A DNA stretch of 64,000 nt from Brachypodium distachyon. Lineage: Eukaryota; Streptophyta; Magnoliopsida; Poales; Poaceae. Both the position numbers and the translations under genes were made by a program. Where the stretch lies: assembly GCF_000005505.3 (NCBI RefSeq), contig NC_016133.3, positions 38,963,237 to 39,027,236 on the forward strand. The letters run 5' to 3'. The notes beneath the pieces were generated by a model that saw only the letters and a program-made list of their open reading frames with translations, searched no databases and was not told the origin of the DNA. Positions 45,761 through 58,257 of this stretch are shown here, piece by piece (positions within the stretch are counted from its first letter, which is position 1; each line of letters begins with the position of its first letter).

Positions 45761-47428
45761 AGGGGGGAGGGATATGGTCCTCTTGTCTTTGCCCATCTTT
45801 TTCTGCTTTTTCTCTTCCAACCACATACGGCGCCGGCCGGCCGGCGCTAGCTAGGGTTTCATTGGCGCTGCTAGCAACCGCGTTGCAGTATCTTGAAAGA
45901 GAGATGTCGTGCCATGATGTTGTCAACTTTGACGGACTGGGGAATGAGGTTCTTTCGCGATGGAAATATTTTGGGGATGAATCCGGCGCTAGAGAACTAT
46001 ACGAAGGCACCCCGTTTGTCGATTGGCTGATATCCTAGCTGGTCCACGTCTCAACGAGTGAAAAACCGTGAGCCCATGGTATGAATAGGTCGCAACGGTT
46101 TTATGGGAGGAGGGGTAGATATTGTATTTTATAGCGCGATCCAATCGGTGATCAACACGGTTTATTGCTTTTTAGATCGACCACGGTTTATTGTTTGCTC
46201 TTCATATATTTTTTTCGTTTTGGGATCTGTTTTTTTAGATCGGTGGTTATTTTCACTGAGAGTATATTTCAATACGCAATATTTGTTATCACGTCGGAGA
46301 TTGATAGAGATTATAATATTACTAACCTTTATTGGATATGAGAATGGGGTTCTCATCAAAGAAAATATTTTCTAGGTACTTTTTTGTACACACTCGAGCG
46401 TTGATAAACACTTGTGTGCGGATGATATCACTAGGTACACCTTTCAATGTGTTGATGGTTCTATTAATATGATTAATTTGATAGCTAGCCTTTAGACTAG
46501 TTTTTTTTTCCGCAAATTGTTCTTTTGATTGTTTAGATAAGGTGACATTTCTATTGAGATTGCGGGAAATTTGCATACATGCTGGATATGGTTCGACGGG
46601 TTGATATTTAATTTTGCATAAGTATTGCCTGAAGATAGATGCGACATATGGGAATGTGGTTCTTAGCGATCGTCATACTCATCCGATAAGAAACACATGA
46701 TGTATCCATAGCTTACATGATATCACTGGGTCCACATTTTGAAGGGCGCACTAGGTGCAGTGAGTCTATCACCTAGACATATAATAATATATATAGGCAA
46801 GTAGATATCGTACTTAAAGCGGTCCAATCGGTGATCGACAGGATGGCATAATTTTTTTTACAAAGTCGTGGTTCTGTTTTGCACTAGAAGCCTAAAATAC
46901 TCAACCACCACCGCCCCCTCCCCCCCCCAAAATTTTTTTTATGACTTATGTAGTTTAAAATTTTATAAATATGAAAAAATATTTATAGTAAAAAATGGAG
47001 AATTGTGTGCCTATCTCATGGCTCATCGGTTTCATAGTATTTGTATTTTTGAACCAAATAACCGTTAGGCTGAGCTAAAATACGCTTCCTTAATTTTTGA
47101 GGAAACCAGGCACTGTTGATGGGGAAAAAACGGTTGGTTTCGATCGACCACCATGCCATCTTTTTTTTTAGACGGAAACCAGATCACTCTTGGAGATGTT
47201 AGATTGTGTTTTTTGAAGGGATAATTTTTTTTGAAGGGTGGAGATGTTAATTTGTGATCACCTTTGTTCGCAAGATAAATAAATTGTGAATTTGTGACCC
47301 TGTTCTCTATCCCCGGTGCACAGCCACAACAAAGAATTTACTTAACTATCCTTCTCTTGCCAGTTGCCATTTAGACGGTATGCATACATGCCCACCAATT
47401 TTACTCAAGCTCCTTCTCCGCTGTCGAA
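45761..47428. other. Intergenic, no gene seen
   Basis: The first ~150 bp are promoter side of MIR156; the rest is AT-rich with short repeats of a CCAATCGGTGATC motif (about 46140 and 46825). No gene. Confidence 0.4.
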
Positions 47429-47430
47429 TA

Positions 47431-48461
47431 CTACGATCCATTTCATAATTCTTGTCTCAAATTTGACCAAAAATAAATGTATCTATTGTTAGAATTTGGT
47501 GGGCCTGATCAGCTCAAACCCAAGTTTTAATAAATTCTAAAAAATCTCAAAGGCCCATTCATGACATGGGATGAGAGTGGGAAGGGAATAGTCCCACCTT
47601 ACTAGTTTAGAGTGAGTGAGACCAACATATAAGGAATGTTGTTTCTCACATATTGAGCAAGTGAGCAAGGGAACGCGCTCCTCCTCCTCCTCCTTCGCTC
47701 GTCGTCGCGACGCGTGGCGTGGCTTTGCGTGGATCGAGCCGTGCCGGTGCGGTGCCTCTTATCTTTTTGTCACGCGCGCGAGGTATTTTTGGAATCTGTT
47801 ACGGACGCGTGCAGATTTTGTGGAGTCGGTTCAGGTTTCCAAAACCGAAACGACCTATGCTGCGTGACTATATATATACAGCCGCCCGTCCCTCCGATCG
47901 GTACGCAACACAACCGCGCTAGGGTTTCGCTTGTCTCTCGCTTCTGCGCCTTTGTCATAGTCTACTCCATCCCGAGCGTCGGCGTGCACCAGCGATCGGG
48001 AGAGCAGGTCTCCGGAACCTTTCGCCTTTGCGATCCTGTACGGGAGAGGGCAAATAAGGTTTTTGGGAAGCGCTCCGCGCGACTGCTCGCTTCCCTGCAA
48101 CCACGGGGCGTCTGCCGTCTCGATTCGGCGGGTGCGCGACGCGCCGCCGTCTTCTTCGTCAACAACTTCGTTACGCAAACGTAACAGCAACGGCTTTCTC
48201 TTCACCGCAACAGTACGCACATTGTGATTCGATCTGTTGTTTAGTTATGATCTGTGTGAGTTTATATTGCTGTTTGTTGGGCTGTTTAATACTTCTAGTA
48301 TTTTTGAGATGCATCTGCTAGTTGCTACTGCCGTCATGATCTATATTTTGAAATTATTCATTGAATTGTTATTCTCGAAATTGCTTAATTTTTTAACATT
48401 TATTTTTTAAAAACGTCTAGTTACATGTAATGTTTTGATAAGAATTATGGAACGGAATGAG
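47431..48461. mobile_element. Stowaway MITE split by a solo LTR
   Basis: The left half (47431-47486, CATTTCATAATTCTTGTCTC inside) and the right half (about 48399-48461, GATAAGAATTATGGAACGGA inside) rebuild a MITE like that at 37455. TA flanks at 47429-47430 and 48462-48463. Confidence 0.85.
47487..48398 (+). mobile_element. Solo LTR, Ty1/copia type
   Basis: TGTTAGAATTTGG to TTTTTTAACA: perfect TGTTA/TAACA ends, 912 bp. The 5-bp target duplication is TCTAT/TTTAT (one mismatch). TATATATAC at about 47867-47876 is the likely LTR TATA, with a CT-rich leader after it. No internal sequence remains, so this is a solo LTR left by LTR-LTR recombination. The short ends and lack of TGTCGG fit copia rather than the Ty3 family above. 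Confidence 0.85.
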
Positions 48462-48463
48462 TA

Positions 48464-50173
48464 TGATCGATGACAGCGAATAACTCGATCCGATGGCTTG
48501 TGCAGAAAGAGAGAGGGGTCAGAGGGAGACTGGGAGAGGGAGGGAAAGATAATCGGAATTCGATTGAAGCTGCGTATGTGACCGGAGCCGATCCGGCCGA
48601 GAAGCCGCCGCGGCCGCGCGCTCGTACGGCGTACGCGCGACGGCGTGTGCAACTGGCTATCGAGACGACGAGTCCCGCGTATTTGAGGCGGGAGTGGGCT
48701 GAGCCCAGAGCATTTTTTTTAGGGGTCTCGGGAGTGGGCTGAGCCCAGAGCAGATAAGCTTACGACGACGTGGGGCCTCGGGAGCAAGGATGGGCTGAAA
48801 ATATGCAGATCTTGTTGCATTTTGACGAATCTGTCTATGATCTTACCTTCGTGTTTTCTTCTGTTTATTTATTTTCTTGCTTGCGCTAAAAAAAATTATT
48901 TTCTTGCTTCTGGCTCTGGGCCTATGTGACAGTGTCTTAGACATCCACATCAGCATTTTGCTTATGTGATACACAATTAATGAGAAAAAAACCCGTCTCT
49001 TGCAAGATCCACGATACACTTTCCTCGATTACCTCTTCCCCGCAAAAAAAATAAAATTTACCTACGCCCTCCTGCGTGATTCGTGATTCGTGATCATAAG
49101 TCCTCTCGCATCGTGCACGTCAAACTGGAAAACCGACGACAGAAACAAGACCAGGATAGAGAATCAGAGAATCGAACTAGAATCATGAATTGACGAGTAA
49201 AAGAAGAATCAGAGATTCGTGATTGTCCAAAGCAAAAGAAACCCTCCAATTATTCGCCGACAATGATTGCCGTCTATGCACCGCGTCTAACCTCAGTGAG
49301 TCCTGACACCGGTGATGGGCTTTGCAGACAACGAAACAACAGTACTCCGCCGTCCATGTACACTGCTTCTGCATCTTCTCAGCTGATACCGTGACGTCGC
49401 CCCTCAAGCCTCAGCCTCATGCCCCTCGCCGTCCCACCCACCCTGATATTCCGACCCAAAATTCTACATGATCAGAGTTACAGAGTAGCATTCCAAAAAG
49501 AAATTCCGTACAATGATTGTTGCAGATCGACGAGAGCATGACGGGCAGGCAGCTACATAAACACAGTCCCAGATGTCACATCTTACGTTAGGTGGAAGCC
49601 CATGAGTCTCGTGACACATGGCCGGCCGAGGACAATAATTTGGATAGTTTTTTCATCAATGGGATCGACAAGTCCACACATAAGTGACCAGCAAATGTCT
49701 GAAGTAGGAAGGCCTGTGGCTGTGAGATGATGCTTGGGTGAGTAAAGCCTCTGGTAGGGTTTGATCTTGCAAACTGTGTATAAATGGATGAATAAATGCA
49801 TATATATGATCTCGTAACCGATTGCAGCCTTGTGGGCTTGAAAAGGTTCGAAATCTTGTGCAGATATACTGCTATTCAAGCGATTCTGCTTGTTTTTGTT
49901 AACTTGCTAGTAGTACCATATGTATCAAATTTTGTGCATGAATCGTCTGCGGTGGCAGCATGTTATCACAAGATCCATCCATCAGGGTACGGTTGAGGAG
50001 CCTGGCGTCTGTTTTCTTGTTATAAACAATAGAGTTATTGTGGATCACTGTATCTTCTTCATGGCTGTCAAAAAGGTTCGACACTAGTGTCATACAGGAC
50101 GTAGGAGAATAAGGAGATCAGATAAGTCGCAAGTGGCTGCCTGGCCACATCTTTAATTCTTTTAGGTACGCCA
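48464..50173. other. Intergenic, no gene seen
   Basis: A GC-rich patch (48560-48680) and a duplicated GGGAGTGGGCTGAGCCCAGAG (about 48690 and 48730). No open frame with a domain, no defined element. Confidence 0.4.
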
Positions 50174-51436
50174 TGTTAGCATAACCTTGAGTTTGAGTCT
50201 GGCTAGGCGCATGTGTGTGTCCTCATGGGATTAGGTTTAGAGTCCTAATCCTAGTCTTGTTAGCCGATTGTGTATTCGTGTAGGATACTAGTCCGTGTGT
50301 GGTTAGATGTTGTGCTTGTCCGTGTGTGTATATATACATGTACACCCATAGCTTGTAACCAAGCCGTGAGATATTGAGGAGAAAGAAATAGAGGGCACGA
50401 TACGGGCCCTTGGCCAAATAAATTTCTGATCGTGTGCGTCTTCATGTGATTGATCTTTGGGCAAACCCAACATTTGGTATCAGAGCGAGGTCCAAAATTT
50501 GAAGACGTGCTTGCCCCGGGGAGGCGATGTGCTAGCGCCTCGGGGTGGGCAACGATGGCAGAGTAGCGTCCGCAGATCAAAGCGAGCGATCTGCGGCTGT
50601 GCGGTGGAGTAGAGTACAATGGATTGGATCGAGTTGTCGTTGTGGTGGGCCGATCTTCTAGTAATGGGAGATCATAATACTGATCGCCGGAAAGTGCTCG
50701 GCATCAGGGCAAACTGTCGTTGGAAAGCTCGTTGAGGAGTTATGTGTATCCAGGTCAGCGTATGTGAGTCGTGTTTGTATTCAAGTTCTCGTCGGTGTGA
50801 GGCTCTGTTGCAGTGGAAGCATGTCACGGTCGAAGGTTGTCCTGTGTGGTGTGTCATCGGAGCAAGAGGTCGACGTACGTGCAAACAAGCTGGCATGTGG
50901 TCATCTGCGTGTCTCGGCGAGAAGATCAAGCTTGGCGTGCAGTGGGACCATGACCAGTTTAGTTGAGTTCCTGCGTGAGATTAATGAAGTGTCTAATCTG
51001 CATGTAGCACGCGAGATGTGTCCGCGTGGGCTGGTAGTCCGGATCATACGTTGAGGTGAGTTGACGAGTTGTGAAGCTGAAAAGAGCCAAAACCAGGAAG
51101 AGCGCGGAAGACAACAACTTCAAGATTAAGGAGAAATTGTTAGCATAATCTTGAGTTTGAGTCTAACTAGGCACATGTGTGTGTCCTAATGGGATTAGGA
51201 CTAGAGTCCTAGTCCTAGTCTTGTTAGCCGAGTGTGTATTCGTGTAGGATACTAGTCCGTGTGTGGTTAGATGTTGTGCTTGTACGTGTGTATATATATG
51301 CATGTACACCAATAGCCTGTAACCAAGCCGTGAGATATTGAGGAGAAAAAAATAGAGGGCACGATACGGGCTCTAAGCCAAATAAATTTCTGATCGTGTG
51401 CGTCTTCATGTGATTGATCTTTGGGCAAAACCAACA
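50174..51436 (+). mobile_element. TRIM-like non-autonomous LTR retrotransposon
   Basis: LTRs of 299 bp at 50174-50472 and 51138-51436, TGTTAG to CCAACA, differing at about 19 positions by eye. Directly after the 5' LTR comes TGGTATCAGAGC (about 50475), a primer-binding site complementary to initiator tRNA-Met. A purine-rich AAGGAGAAAT precedes the 3' LTR. The 665-bp interior has no coding domain. Target duplication GCCA is seen at both ends (CGCCA/AGCCA). At 1263 bp total this fits a TRIM (or small LARD) that must use another element's proteins. Confidence 0.9.
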
Positions 51437-52847
51437 AGCCAAATGACATTTATCTTCTCTGATATGCATGCACATGCACATGTACTGGAATCCAGCTTGA
51501 ATCTTTTGGTCCCCTAGTCCCTCGTCAGGTGATCATGCAAAACATAGCCTCAATAATCCAGTAACATATTGCCGAATATAGAGGAATAAAAAAAAAAGCT
51601 GAGCAAGATAATGATGATGCAACCCTGGGAAATCTTGGATATTGGAACACGATAATGCAGAGGCAATTGCGCGTTTAAGCATGGATGTGATTTTGCACGT
51701 GAGCCTTGCTTCCCATTGTCAAGTTCCCAGAGTACTTGTGGTTTCGATGCTCCCTGTTTCGTTATGTAGCTTCAGAAAACAATCAGAGGAACATGGCATC
51801 AAGATATACTACTCGTACTATTTAAGGTCAAAATCGGTCTGGATGGTGTAGCATGCGGTTACAAGGCTTAAACAATGGACATCCTTCTTTGAAGGTAGTG
51901 ATATTATTTTGGTGGCAGGAGCGAAATCACGAAGTCAATCGATGTCAGCGATTCGTTGACAGTGAGCATTGATCGCCGAGAAGATGAATCAGATCTGGAG
52001 ATCACCCTGAGATGATTATCTGATGCACGTGCCACAGACGCCTGCGAATTGCAGCAAAAGCCTATTTGCCTGTCCTGGGCTCCTGGCCGTTAACCTGTTG
52101 TCGCTTAACTAGTCGCTCGATACTGATTAACAACAAAATCTTAATACACGCTTCCTGATAACAGATTCACGGCCCCAAAAGTATTGGCACGTGACTGTGG
52201 CTTCTCGTCGTCTCCAAACTCCAAAGAGTGAAAGAGGAGATGCAGATTGCAGAGGCACCGCATGACTGGAACGCCTAAACGGCAACGGGGAACATGGTGT
52301 GATTTGGCCTTTTGGGGGTCCCTAAAGAGATATCGGCAAGGAAGAAACTTTGCAGTGGTCTTGGCTTGTTTTACTACCATTTGTTCCACGTGCAAAATGT
52401 GGACAAGCAACCTGATATCTATATGCCGAAAGCAAAAAATAGAAACATATGGAGTGATAGAACCCATTGGAGAAGAGTAGCTGGCGCAGAACAAGTAAAA
52501 AACAACAACGATCACTCCGATCATTAGGTACACAGAAAGGGCGATGTCGACAACCACAGTACAAGATTTCTGGCGGAGTCCAAATTAAGTTGCCATCGAA
52601 ACAAAGTGATGGCTCAGTGTGGCCCTGACGTTTGAGCGCATCGCACGGGCGTCCAGACTCCAGAGATACAGAGTTCGTCAGCAGCGACGTTTCAGGTTTT
52701 CAGCTGCGTGCCGCACACACGGATTAGCAGCTTCCCGGGCCTGTCGTACTCGCGTTGTACCTCACACAAATCCATCGCACCACGCTTTTAACATGATCAA
52801 ATCGAAATTGCCATCTGCTGGTCATGAGCCGTTGGTTACTGATCTTA
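51437..52847. other. Intergenic, no gene seen
   Basis: Frames on both strands near 52141-52560 overlap each other and lack domains. Nothing else recognised. Confidence 0.4.
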
Positions 52848-53724
52848 GGCTGTGTTTGGTTGGAGAACGAAGTACAATGTAATGAAACCATTGCATTCCT
52901 AGAAAATGAAATGGTTCCATCCTGATGTTTGGTTGGAAAAAATGGAATCGGTGTAGATTTTGTTTGGTTCATGAAACAGACGAGAACGTGGAACGACTCT
53001 TCTTCCTCATCGCCACGCCGCTCCTGCTGCGCCGCCCTCGCCCCGCGCGGATGCTCCGCCCTGGCGCCCTGCCGCTGCCGTCGCCCCGCGCCGCACTCGC
53101 GCCGCTCTGCTCCGCCGCCCTCGCCCAGCGCGGCTGCTCCGCCCGCCCCTGCTCGGCTGCTCCCCATCAGCGCCGGCGGCCCCTCGCGTGCCTCTGCTGC
53201 GGCTCCCGCGCTGCCCCTGCTCCGCCGCCCTGCCACCCCGTGCGCGGCCCCTGCTCCCCATCAGCGCCGGCGGCCCCTCACGTGCCTCTGCTGCGGCCCC
53301 CGCGCTGCCCCTGCTCCGCTGCCCTGCCACCCCGTGCGCGGCCCCTGCTCCGCCTCCCTCCGCTGCCTCACGCCGCCCTGCCGCCCCTGCTCCGCTGCGA
53401 GCTCCCGCCGTGCCGCCCTGGTCCACGCGCCGCGCGCCGCCCTTGCTCCGCCGCCGCGAGCGCCTCCGTTGCCGCCGTGCACTCGCCCCGCGCGAGCAGA
53501 GAAAGAGGGTCGGCCGGTCGGGCCCACTCGTTCCGACCGGAATGAAGTCGTTCCTTCGTTTTGGAGGTATGGGTTGGTTCCGGACACGAGGTATATTCAT
53601 TTCCGAGGAACCACTTTGTTACATTCTACTTTTGTGAATTCCAGAAACCAAACGCAGAAATCGTGCTAAAACGAGGAACGGTTCCATTACATTTCAGTGC
53701 ATTCTAGCAACCAAACACAGCCCT
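52848..53724. mobile_element. TIR element with GC-rich core
   Basis: GGCTGTGTTTGGTTG at the left and CAACCAAACACAGCC at the right are inverted termini, with extra TTTGGTT words near each end, as in hAT- and Harbinger-like elements. The target duplication is unclear (TTA left, TAA right). The core is strongly GC-rich and contains two copies of a 94-bp unit (53161 and 53255). Long open frames here on both strands are composition artefacts. Confidence 0.65.
53161..53348. repeat. 94-bp tandem repeat, two copies
   Basis: TCCCCATCAGCGCCGGCGGC occurs at 53161 and 53255 and the following 70 bp match with few changes. Confidence 0.85.
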
Positions 53725-54286
53725 AAGGTCGTTTTTGCCAAATCTGCTTTCATCCTCTGGTCACTTGACAACAAATTGCGAAGCAAGTTTACAGTTCCCA
53801 AACTCCTAACAGCTAATGCTCCAAGGGTTCAGAAATTCCAAGCTTGTCAAAAGTAGCTGGACCGTCATATCCGTGAACGAAGGACATTGAAACAGAAGTT
53901 TCGACGTATAGAGTTCGATTGTTCCTGTCAAATGGTAGGAGGTGTCTACTTCTCCTGTCTGTTCATGAGTCGCAAAGTTCTCGCTTAGCCAAAGCTGCAA
54001 GTCAAACACAATCGGTAGGTTCAAAACTAGACTGAACCATTTCAATCACACAGCAACAGTGGCGTATAAAAAACAGCAATCATGGACGGCATATTCAGAT
54101 GTCATGTAACCAAGACAAGTCACAAACACAATGCAATTATGGAACAGAAAGAATGCGTTTTGGGAGGCACAAGATACAGATTCTTTGTTGACACTGCACC
54201 CACAAACACAATCACACTAATGGAGTCTAGAAAATGCATTACATCAATGGAATATACTACTAGCAACTGCAGGGACAGGGACAGCA
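53725..54286. other. Intergenic, 3' side of CIPK gene
   Basis: Probably holds the CIPK 3' UTR on its right. No other gene seen. Confidence 0.45.
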
Positions 54287-55645
54287 TCAGACGGCGAGGG
54301 CGACGGAGGCCGGTTGGTCGGCGGCCCAGACGATGTCCTGGAGCGCCGGCCGGAGCTCCTCGCTGCAGAAGGAGCGGTACTCGAGGGTGTCGCCTCCGTC
54401 CTTCTTGACGTCGACCACGAGCACCGACGGAGCCACGCTGAAGATCTCTGCGGCCACGGCGAGCCGGCCTTTGGCCCCCCCGCGGGCCGCGCCCTCGAAG
54501 CGCACGCCCCCGGCGCCGCTCTTGGTCACCCTCATCCGCCCGCCGCCGCGGGCAGCGACCTCCTCAAGGCGGGAGACGACGCCTTTCGCCGGCTCCCGGG
54601 TCGCAAACAGCATGCCGCCCTCCCGTCGGCCACGAGCCGAATTGCCCTCGAACAGCGGCGAGAGGTCGAACCCCTCGGAGAGGGATATCAGGTGGAAGGC
54701 GTTCATCGTCTCCGGTTCGTCCTTGTCTTCGGCCTCCTTCGCGGCGCACACTACAGGATGGTCAATTGGCGGTGGCGGTGGCTCCGTAGTTACAGGCCTG
54801 GCAATGGAAGTCTTCTTGAACCACGGCGTCTCGACGAGCTCCGCGATGGTGATGCGGGTGGCCGGGTTGGGGTCGAGCAGCTTGGGGACGAGCCTGCGGG
54901 CGTCCGTGGAGAACCACGGCGGGCACCGGTAGTCTCCGCGCTGGACCTTCTTGTACATGGTGACAATGTTGTCGTCCGGGAACGGCAGGGAGCCGGCGAG
55001 GAGCACGAAGAGGATGACGCCGCAGGACCAGATGTCGGCCTTGGCGCCGTCGTATCCCTTGTCGCGGAGCACCTCGGGCGCGGCGTAGCCCGGCGTGCCG
55101 CAGAGGGTGTGGAGCAGCCCGTCTGCGCGGGCGTGGTCGGCGAGCGCGCTGAGGCCGAAGTCGACCACCTTGAGGTTCCCCTGCTCGTCGAGGAGCAGGT
55201 TCTCGGGCTTGAGGTCGCGGTGGAAGACGCCGCGCGCGTGGCAGAAGTCGACGGCGGAGATGAGCTGGCGGAAGTAGTGGCGCGCGACGTCCTCCCTGAC
55301 GCGGCCAGAGCGCACGATCCGGGCGAAGAGCTCGCCGCCGCGGACGAGCTCGAGGGCGAGGTAGATCTTGGAGCGCGTGGCCATCACCTCGTGGAGCTCG
55401 ACGATGTTGGGGTGGGAGACGCGCTTCATGACGGCGATCTCCCGCTTCATCTGCTCCGCCATGCCGGCGCGGACCACCTTCTCCTTGGCCACCACCTTCA
55501 CCGCCACGCTCCGCCCGGTCCGCAGGTCCCGGGCCACGTGGACCCGCCCGAAGTTGCCGTGGCCCAGGACGCGGCCCATCTCGTAGCGGCCCTGCAGCAC
55601 CCCGCCGCCCCCCTTCTTCCCCTCCGCCGCCGCCGCCTCCGCCAT
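54287..55645 (-). CDS. CBL-interacting protein kinase (CIPK/SnRK3)
   Basis: A single exon encoding 452 residues. CIPKs are Ser/Thr kinases switched on by calcineurin B-like calcium sensors and act on ion transport and stress signalling at membranes. Visible features: P-loop LGHGNFGRV (27-35), Lys50, HRDLKPEN (142-149), DFG (162-164), activation loop to APE (189-191), then the NAF motif [20 protein letters not shown] (314-333) that binds CBL, and a phosphatase-interaction region at about 350-390. The intronless structure marks the intron-poor CIPK clade; rice CIPK number not assigned. An in-frame Met 13 codons upstream (55684) would give [13 protein letters not shown]..., but the Met at 55645 (MAEAAAAEG) has the better context and matches typical CIPK starts. 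A minus-strand TATAAG lies at 55955-55960. Confidence 0.95.
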   Translation of the reverse strand: MAEAAAAEGKKGGGGVLQGRYEMGRVLGHGNFGRVHVARDLRTGRSVAVKVVAKEKVVRAGMAEQMKREIAVMKRVSHPNIVELHEVMATRSKIYLALELVRGGELFARIVRSGRVREDVARHYFRQLISAVDFCHARGVFHRDLKPENLLLDEQGNLKVVDFGLSALADHARADGLLHTLCGTPGYAAPEVLRDKGYDGAKADIWSCGVILFVLLAGSLPFPDDNIVTMYKKVQRGDYRCPPWFSTDARRLVPKLLDPNPATRITIAELVETPWFKKTSIARPVTTEPPPPPIDHPVVCAAKEAEDKDEPETMNAFHLISLSEGFDLSPLFEGNSARGRREGGMLFATREPAKGVVSRLEEVAARGGGRMRVTKSGAGGVRFEGAARGGAKGRLAVAAEIFSVAPSVLVVDVKKDGGDTLEYRSFCSEELRPALQDIVWAADQPASVALAV

Positions 55646-55954
55646 GTCCCCGATCCCCTCCTCTGAACCAATCGATGGAAACAAAACCTAGAAATCTACA
55701 GTCCTACGGCTAAGAAAGAGGGAGCACAGATCCGGCGACTCTACCCGTCCTCGACGTGCTTCCGATGGCAGGTGCGGCCGACGCGCAGCTTGCGCTGGCC
55801 GGCGACGTCAGTGCCTGGTCTCCGCCTCATCGCTCTGCATTCCCGGTGAGACCGAGGGGCCGCGGAAGGGGGGCGATCGGGGGTGGGAGATCGATGCGAT
55901 AACTAAGCGTGGTTTTGTGGTGGCTTGGGATTAGTTTAGCGTTGCGGCTTGCGG

Positions 55955-55960
55955 CTTATA
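55955..55960 (-). promoter_or_regulatory. Possible TATA box of the CIPK gene
   Basis: Minus strand AATATAAGCC, about 310 bp upstream of the start codon. A leader intron (acceptor-like TTGGTTCAG at about 55670) is possible. Confidence 0.4.
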
Positions 55961-55999
55961 TTGTGTGGGGAGGGGAGTCAGGCTGCAGCAGGCGGCGGC

Positions 56000-57380
56000 C
56001 CAAAGGGAGGTGGAGAACGCGTGCCCGTAACCTACCGACCTAGGCTTAAAACAAGGCGGCGCACCCGGAGCCCCGGACGGTTTACCAATTCATTTCGACC
56101 GTAAGACGCCGATCGGACGGTGCGGAAGGGTTTTTAGCGGAGACGCGTCGCTCGGATGTCGCAGGTTGCCGTGGATCGATTGGACCGCACGCACGGCCCG
56201 CTAAACATCCCCTACGGCCCACCCACCATCCGCTAGAAATCCCCCTTTGGGAAGACGGAGGGTAGATGTACACCTCCTCTGTTTTGTGTTCGACGATCCC
56301 CAAGCACAAGTACAACGCCCCTACCAGCTCTCGCTGTTTGTTCCTATTTCCTCTCCAAATTCTTCAGATGTGAAAATTCTGGCCAGGATCCCTAATGAGT
56401 GTTCAATGACTCGATGATACGCTACACCAAACGTAAAAGCGATCATCATTCGAACACGTCACATTTTAATGCAGTTTCAATTTTGATTCTTTACATGCGA
56501 TCAGTTTTGTGGAACCTGGCTCGGACCGATCGTTTCTACTCGTCTTTTGTCTACGAGTGCGCACACCGTTGCACCGGTGACAAGTGTCGTGCACCACTCG
56601 TCGTCGTGTCGTCGTAGGATTTGGTAAGGTAGTCCGCGAAAAAGGTACACGCACATCTCGTCACCTTGGCCCCGTGCTGCGAGCGGACGGCAGGGCGTAC
56701 GTCGGGTTCACGAGCTTGACGCGACGTTTGCCACATCGTGTACCTCATGCATGTCATGTGTCTCGATCCGGCGAAACCTCCTCGCCCACCGCGGCTACCG
56801 CGCACATCAAAGGATGTTAGCCAAATGTTTTCTAATCAACTGGGCTGCCCAGTAAACAGTAGGAGGCCCATGGATTCATGGCATATATTGCAACCCGCCA
56901 CGCGTTAGTCATGGCATGGCTTCCATCACACCATTCTAACGTTCCCAACTTTTATAAAAGAGTCTTTCTTTTCGACCGCGACATACAAACTTTTAACATG
57001 AGTAATTCTAACCAACAGACGCAAAGTTTGATAAAAGTAAAATATAAGGGGCCAAACTATGAATAGTTCTAATAAGATTTCATATCATTAAAAGATTATT
57101 AAAACAGCGGCGGAGCCAACCGGCTTATTAAGCCTAGGCAAATTCTTCATGTGGCCGCTCTAATTGATATTTGCCCAACAAAATCAGCCAAAATCACTTA
57201 ATCAACACTAATTGATAGTGTATATCACCAGCCTTGGCAATTGCCCTAGCTGGCCGGGCGGTGGCCCTGCCCGTGGATTAAAGATTACAAAAATAGTTCA
57301 GATCAGTTATCAAACATCAATTTTACAACTACGTGTCGCCCAAAGCATAAAACTCTGCTTGCAAGAGTATCAAAGACTTA
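56000..57380. other. Intergenic, no gene seen
   Basis: CIPK promoter flank then AT-rich sequence. Around 57107-57290 a CAGCGGCGGAGCC start resembles the end of a known class of grass DNA-transposon remnants, but the opposite end is missing. Confidence 0.4.
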
Positions 57381-57719
57381 AGCTCTCCGGGTTTTTTAAT
57401 ATAAGGCGTGTAAAATTTTCAGCCAATTTCTGAAATATAAGGCGCGTAGCCTTCTGTCCGTCCACGCGCGTTGGATGCCAACAGAAAAATCACACCCTCT
57501 GTTGCATGCGAACGGAAAAGTAGGCAGTTAATTTTCTAGTGGGTGCATGCACGCGCTCAATTCTCTTCCGATGGGTGTTGAATGGTGCGATTTTTCATCG
57601 CTGGAGTAACAAACTACTGGACAGTTGCCATGCGGGAGACCAGAAGTGCATAGCATGGAGCTTGCTTTAATATTAGCGCTGAGATTTGTACGCCTTGTAT
57701 AAAAAAAACCCGGAGAAAG
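57381..57719. mobile_element. Long-TIR MITE (Stowaway-like)
   Basis: CTCTCCGGGTTTTTTAATAT at the left and ATAAAAAAAACCCGGAGAAA at the right form inverted repeats of about 30 bp that also include AAGGCGTGTAAA / TTTGTACGCCTT. The interior is about 280 bp. Confidence 0.72.
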
Positions 57720-58257
57720 TACATGCTATTAAAAGAAATGATCAAATACATTTTCTTAGGGCGTGACATGCCACCCCCATTGGATCCACCGGTTCGTTGC
57801 ATACATTTTTTTTGTTGCACAGGCCACAGATGTTTACCAAAGTTTGCACGACAAGTTTTTTTCCCTGCCCTTTCATGATTTTCCAGAACTTATGGGAATG
57901 AATTTTCACTGGATCTTGAAATTTACATGACCAGGTACGAAAATTCCGATGTAGCGAGAGCCAACCAAAAGCCGCAGCGCCGTTTTGTGCTGACCGTTTC
58001 CCGTTCCGTTCGCATCGGCGTCAGCAACAGCGCGGCCACTCCCGTCCACCGCAAGCCGAGCCGAGCCGACCCTACCGCTGCGGTCTGCGGCGCGCGCTCG
58101 CCTCATCAGCCAGGCGAACTTCCTCACAACCACTGAACCACCCACGCCAAGGCAGGGCCGCCCTTCATCCAAACCGTCTCCACACTCTCTCGCCAGTGCC
58201 CCGCCCTCGCTCCCTTCGCGCCGCGCCCTGTTTCGCCCGCCGCCGTCACGGGAGCGG
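57720..58257. other. FAD6 upstream region
   Basis: Turns GC-rich from about 57960; CT-rich sequence before 58258 is the likely leader. No clear TATA box. Confidence 0.45.

Noticed and set aside
52925..53669. Long Arg/Pro/Ala-rich open frames on both strands
   Set aside because: They fall in the GC-rich repeated core of a transposon and reflect composition.
54314..55666. 450-residue plus-strand open frame over the CIPK gene
   Set aside because: It is the GC-rich shadow of the kinase on the other strand and has no domain.
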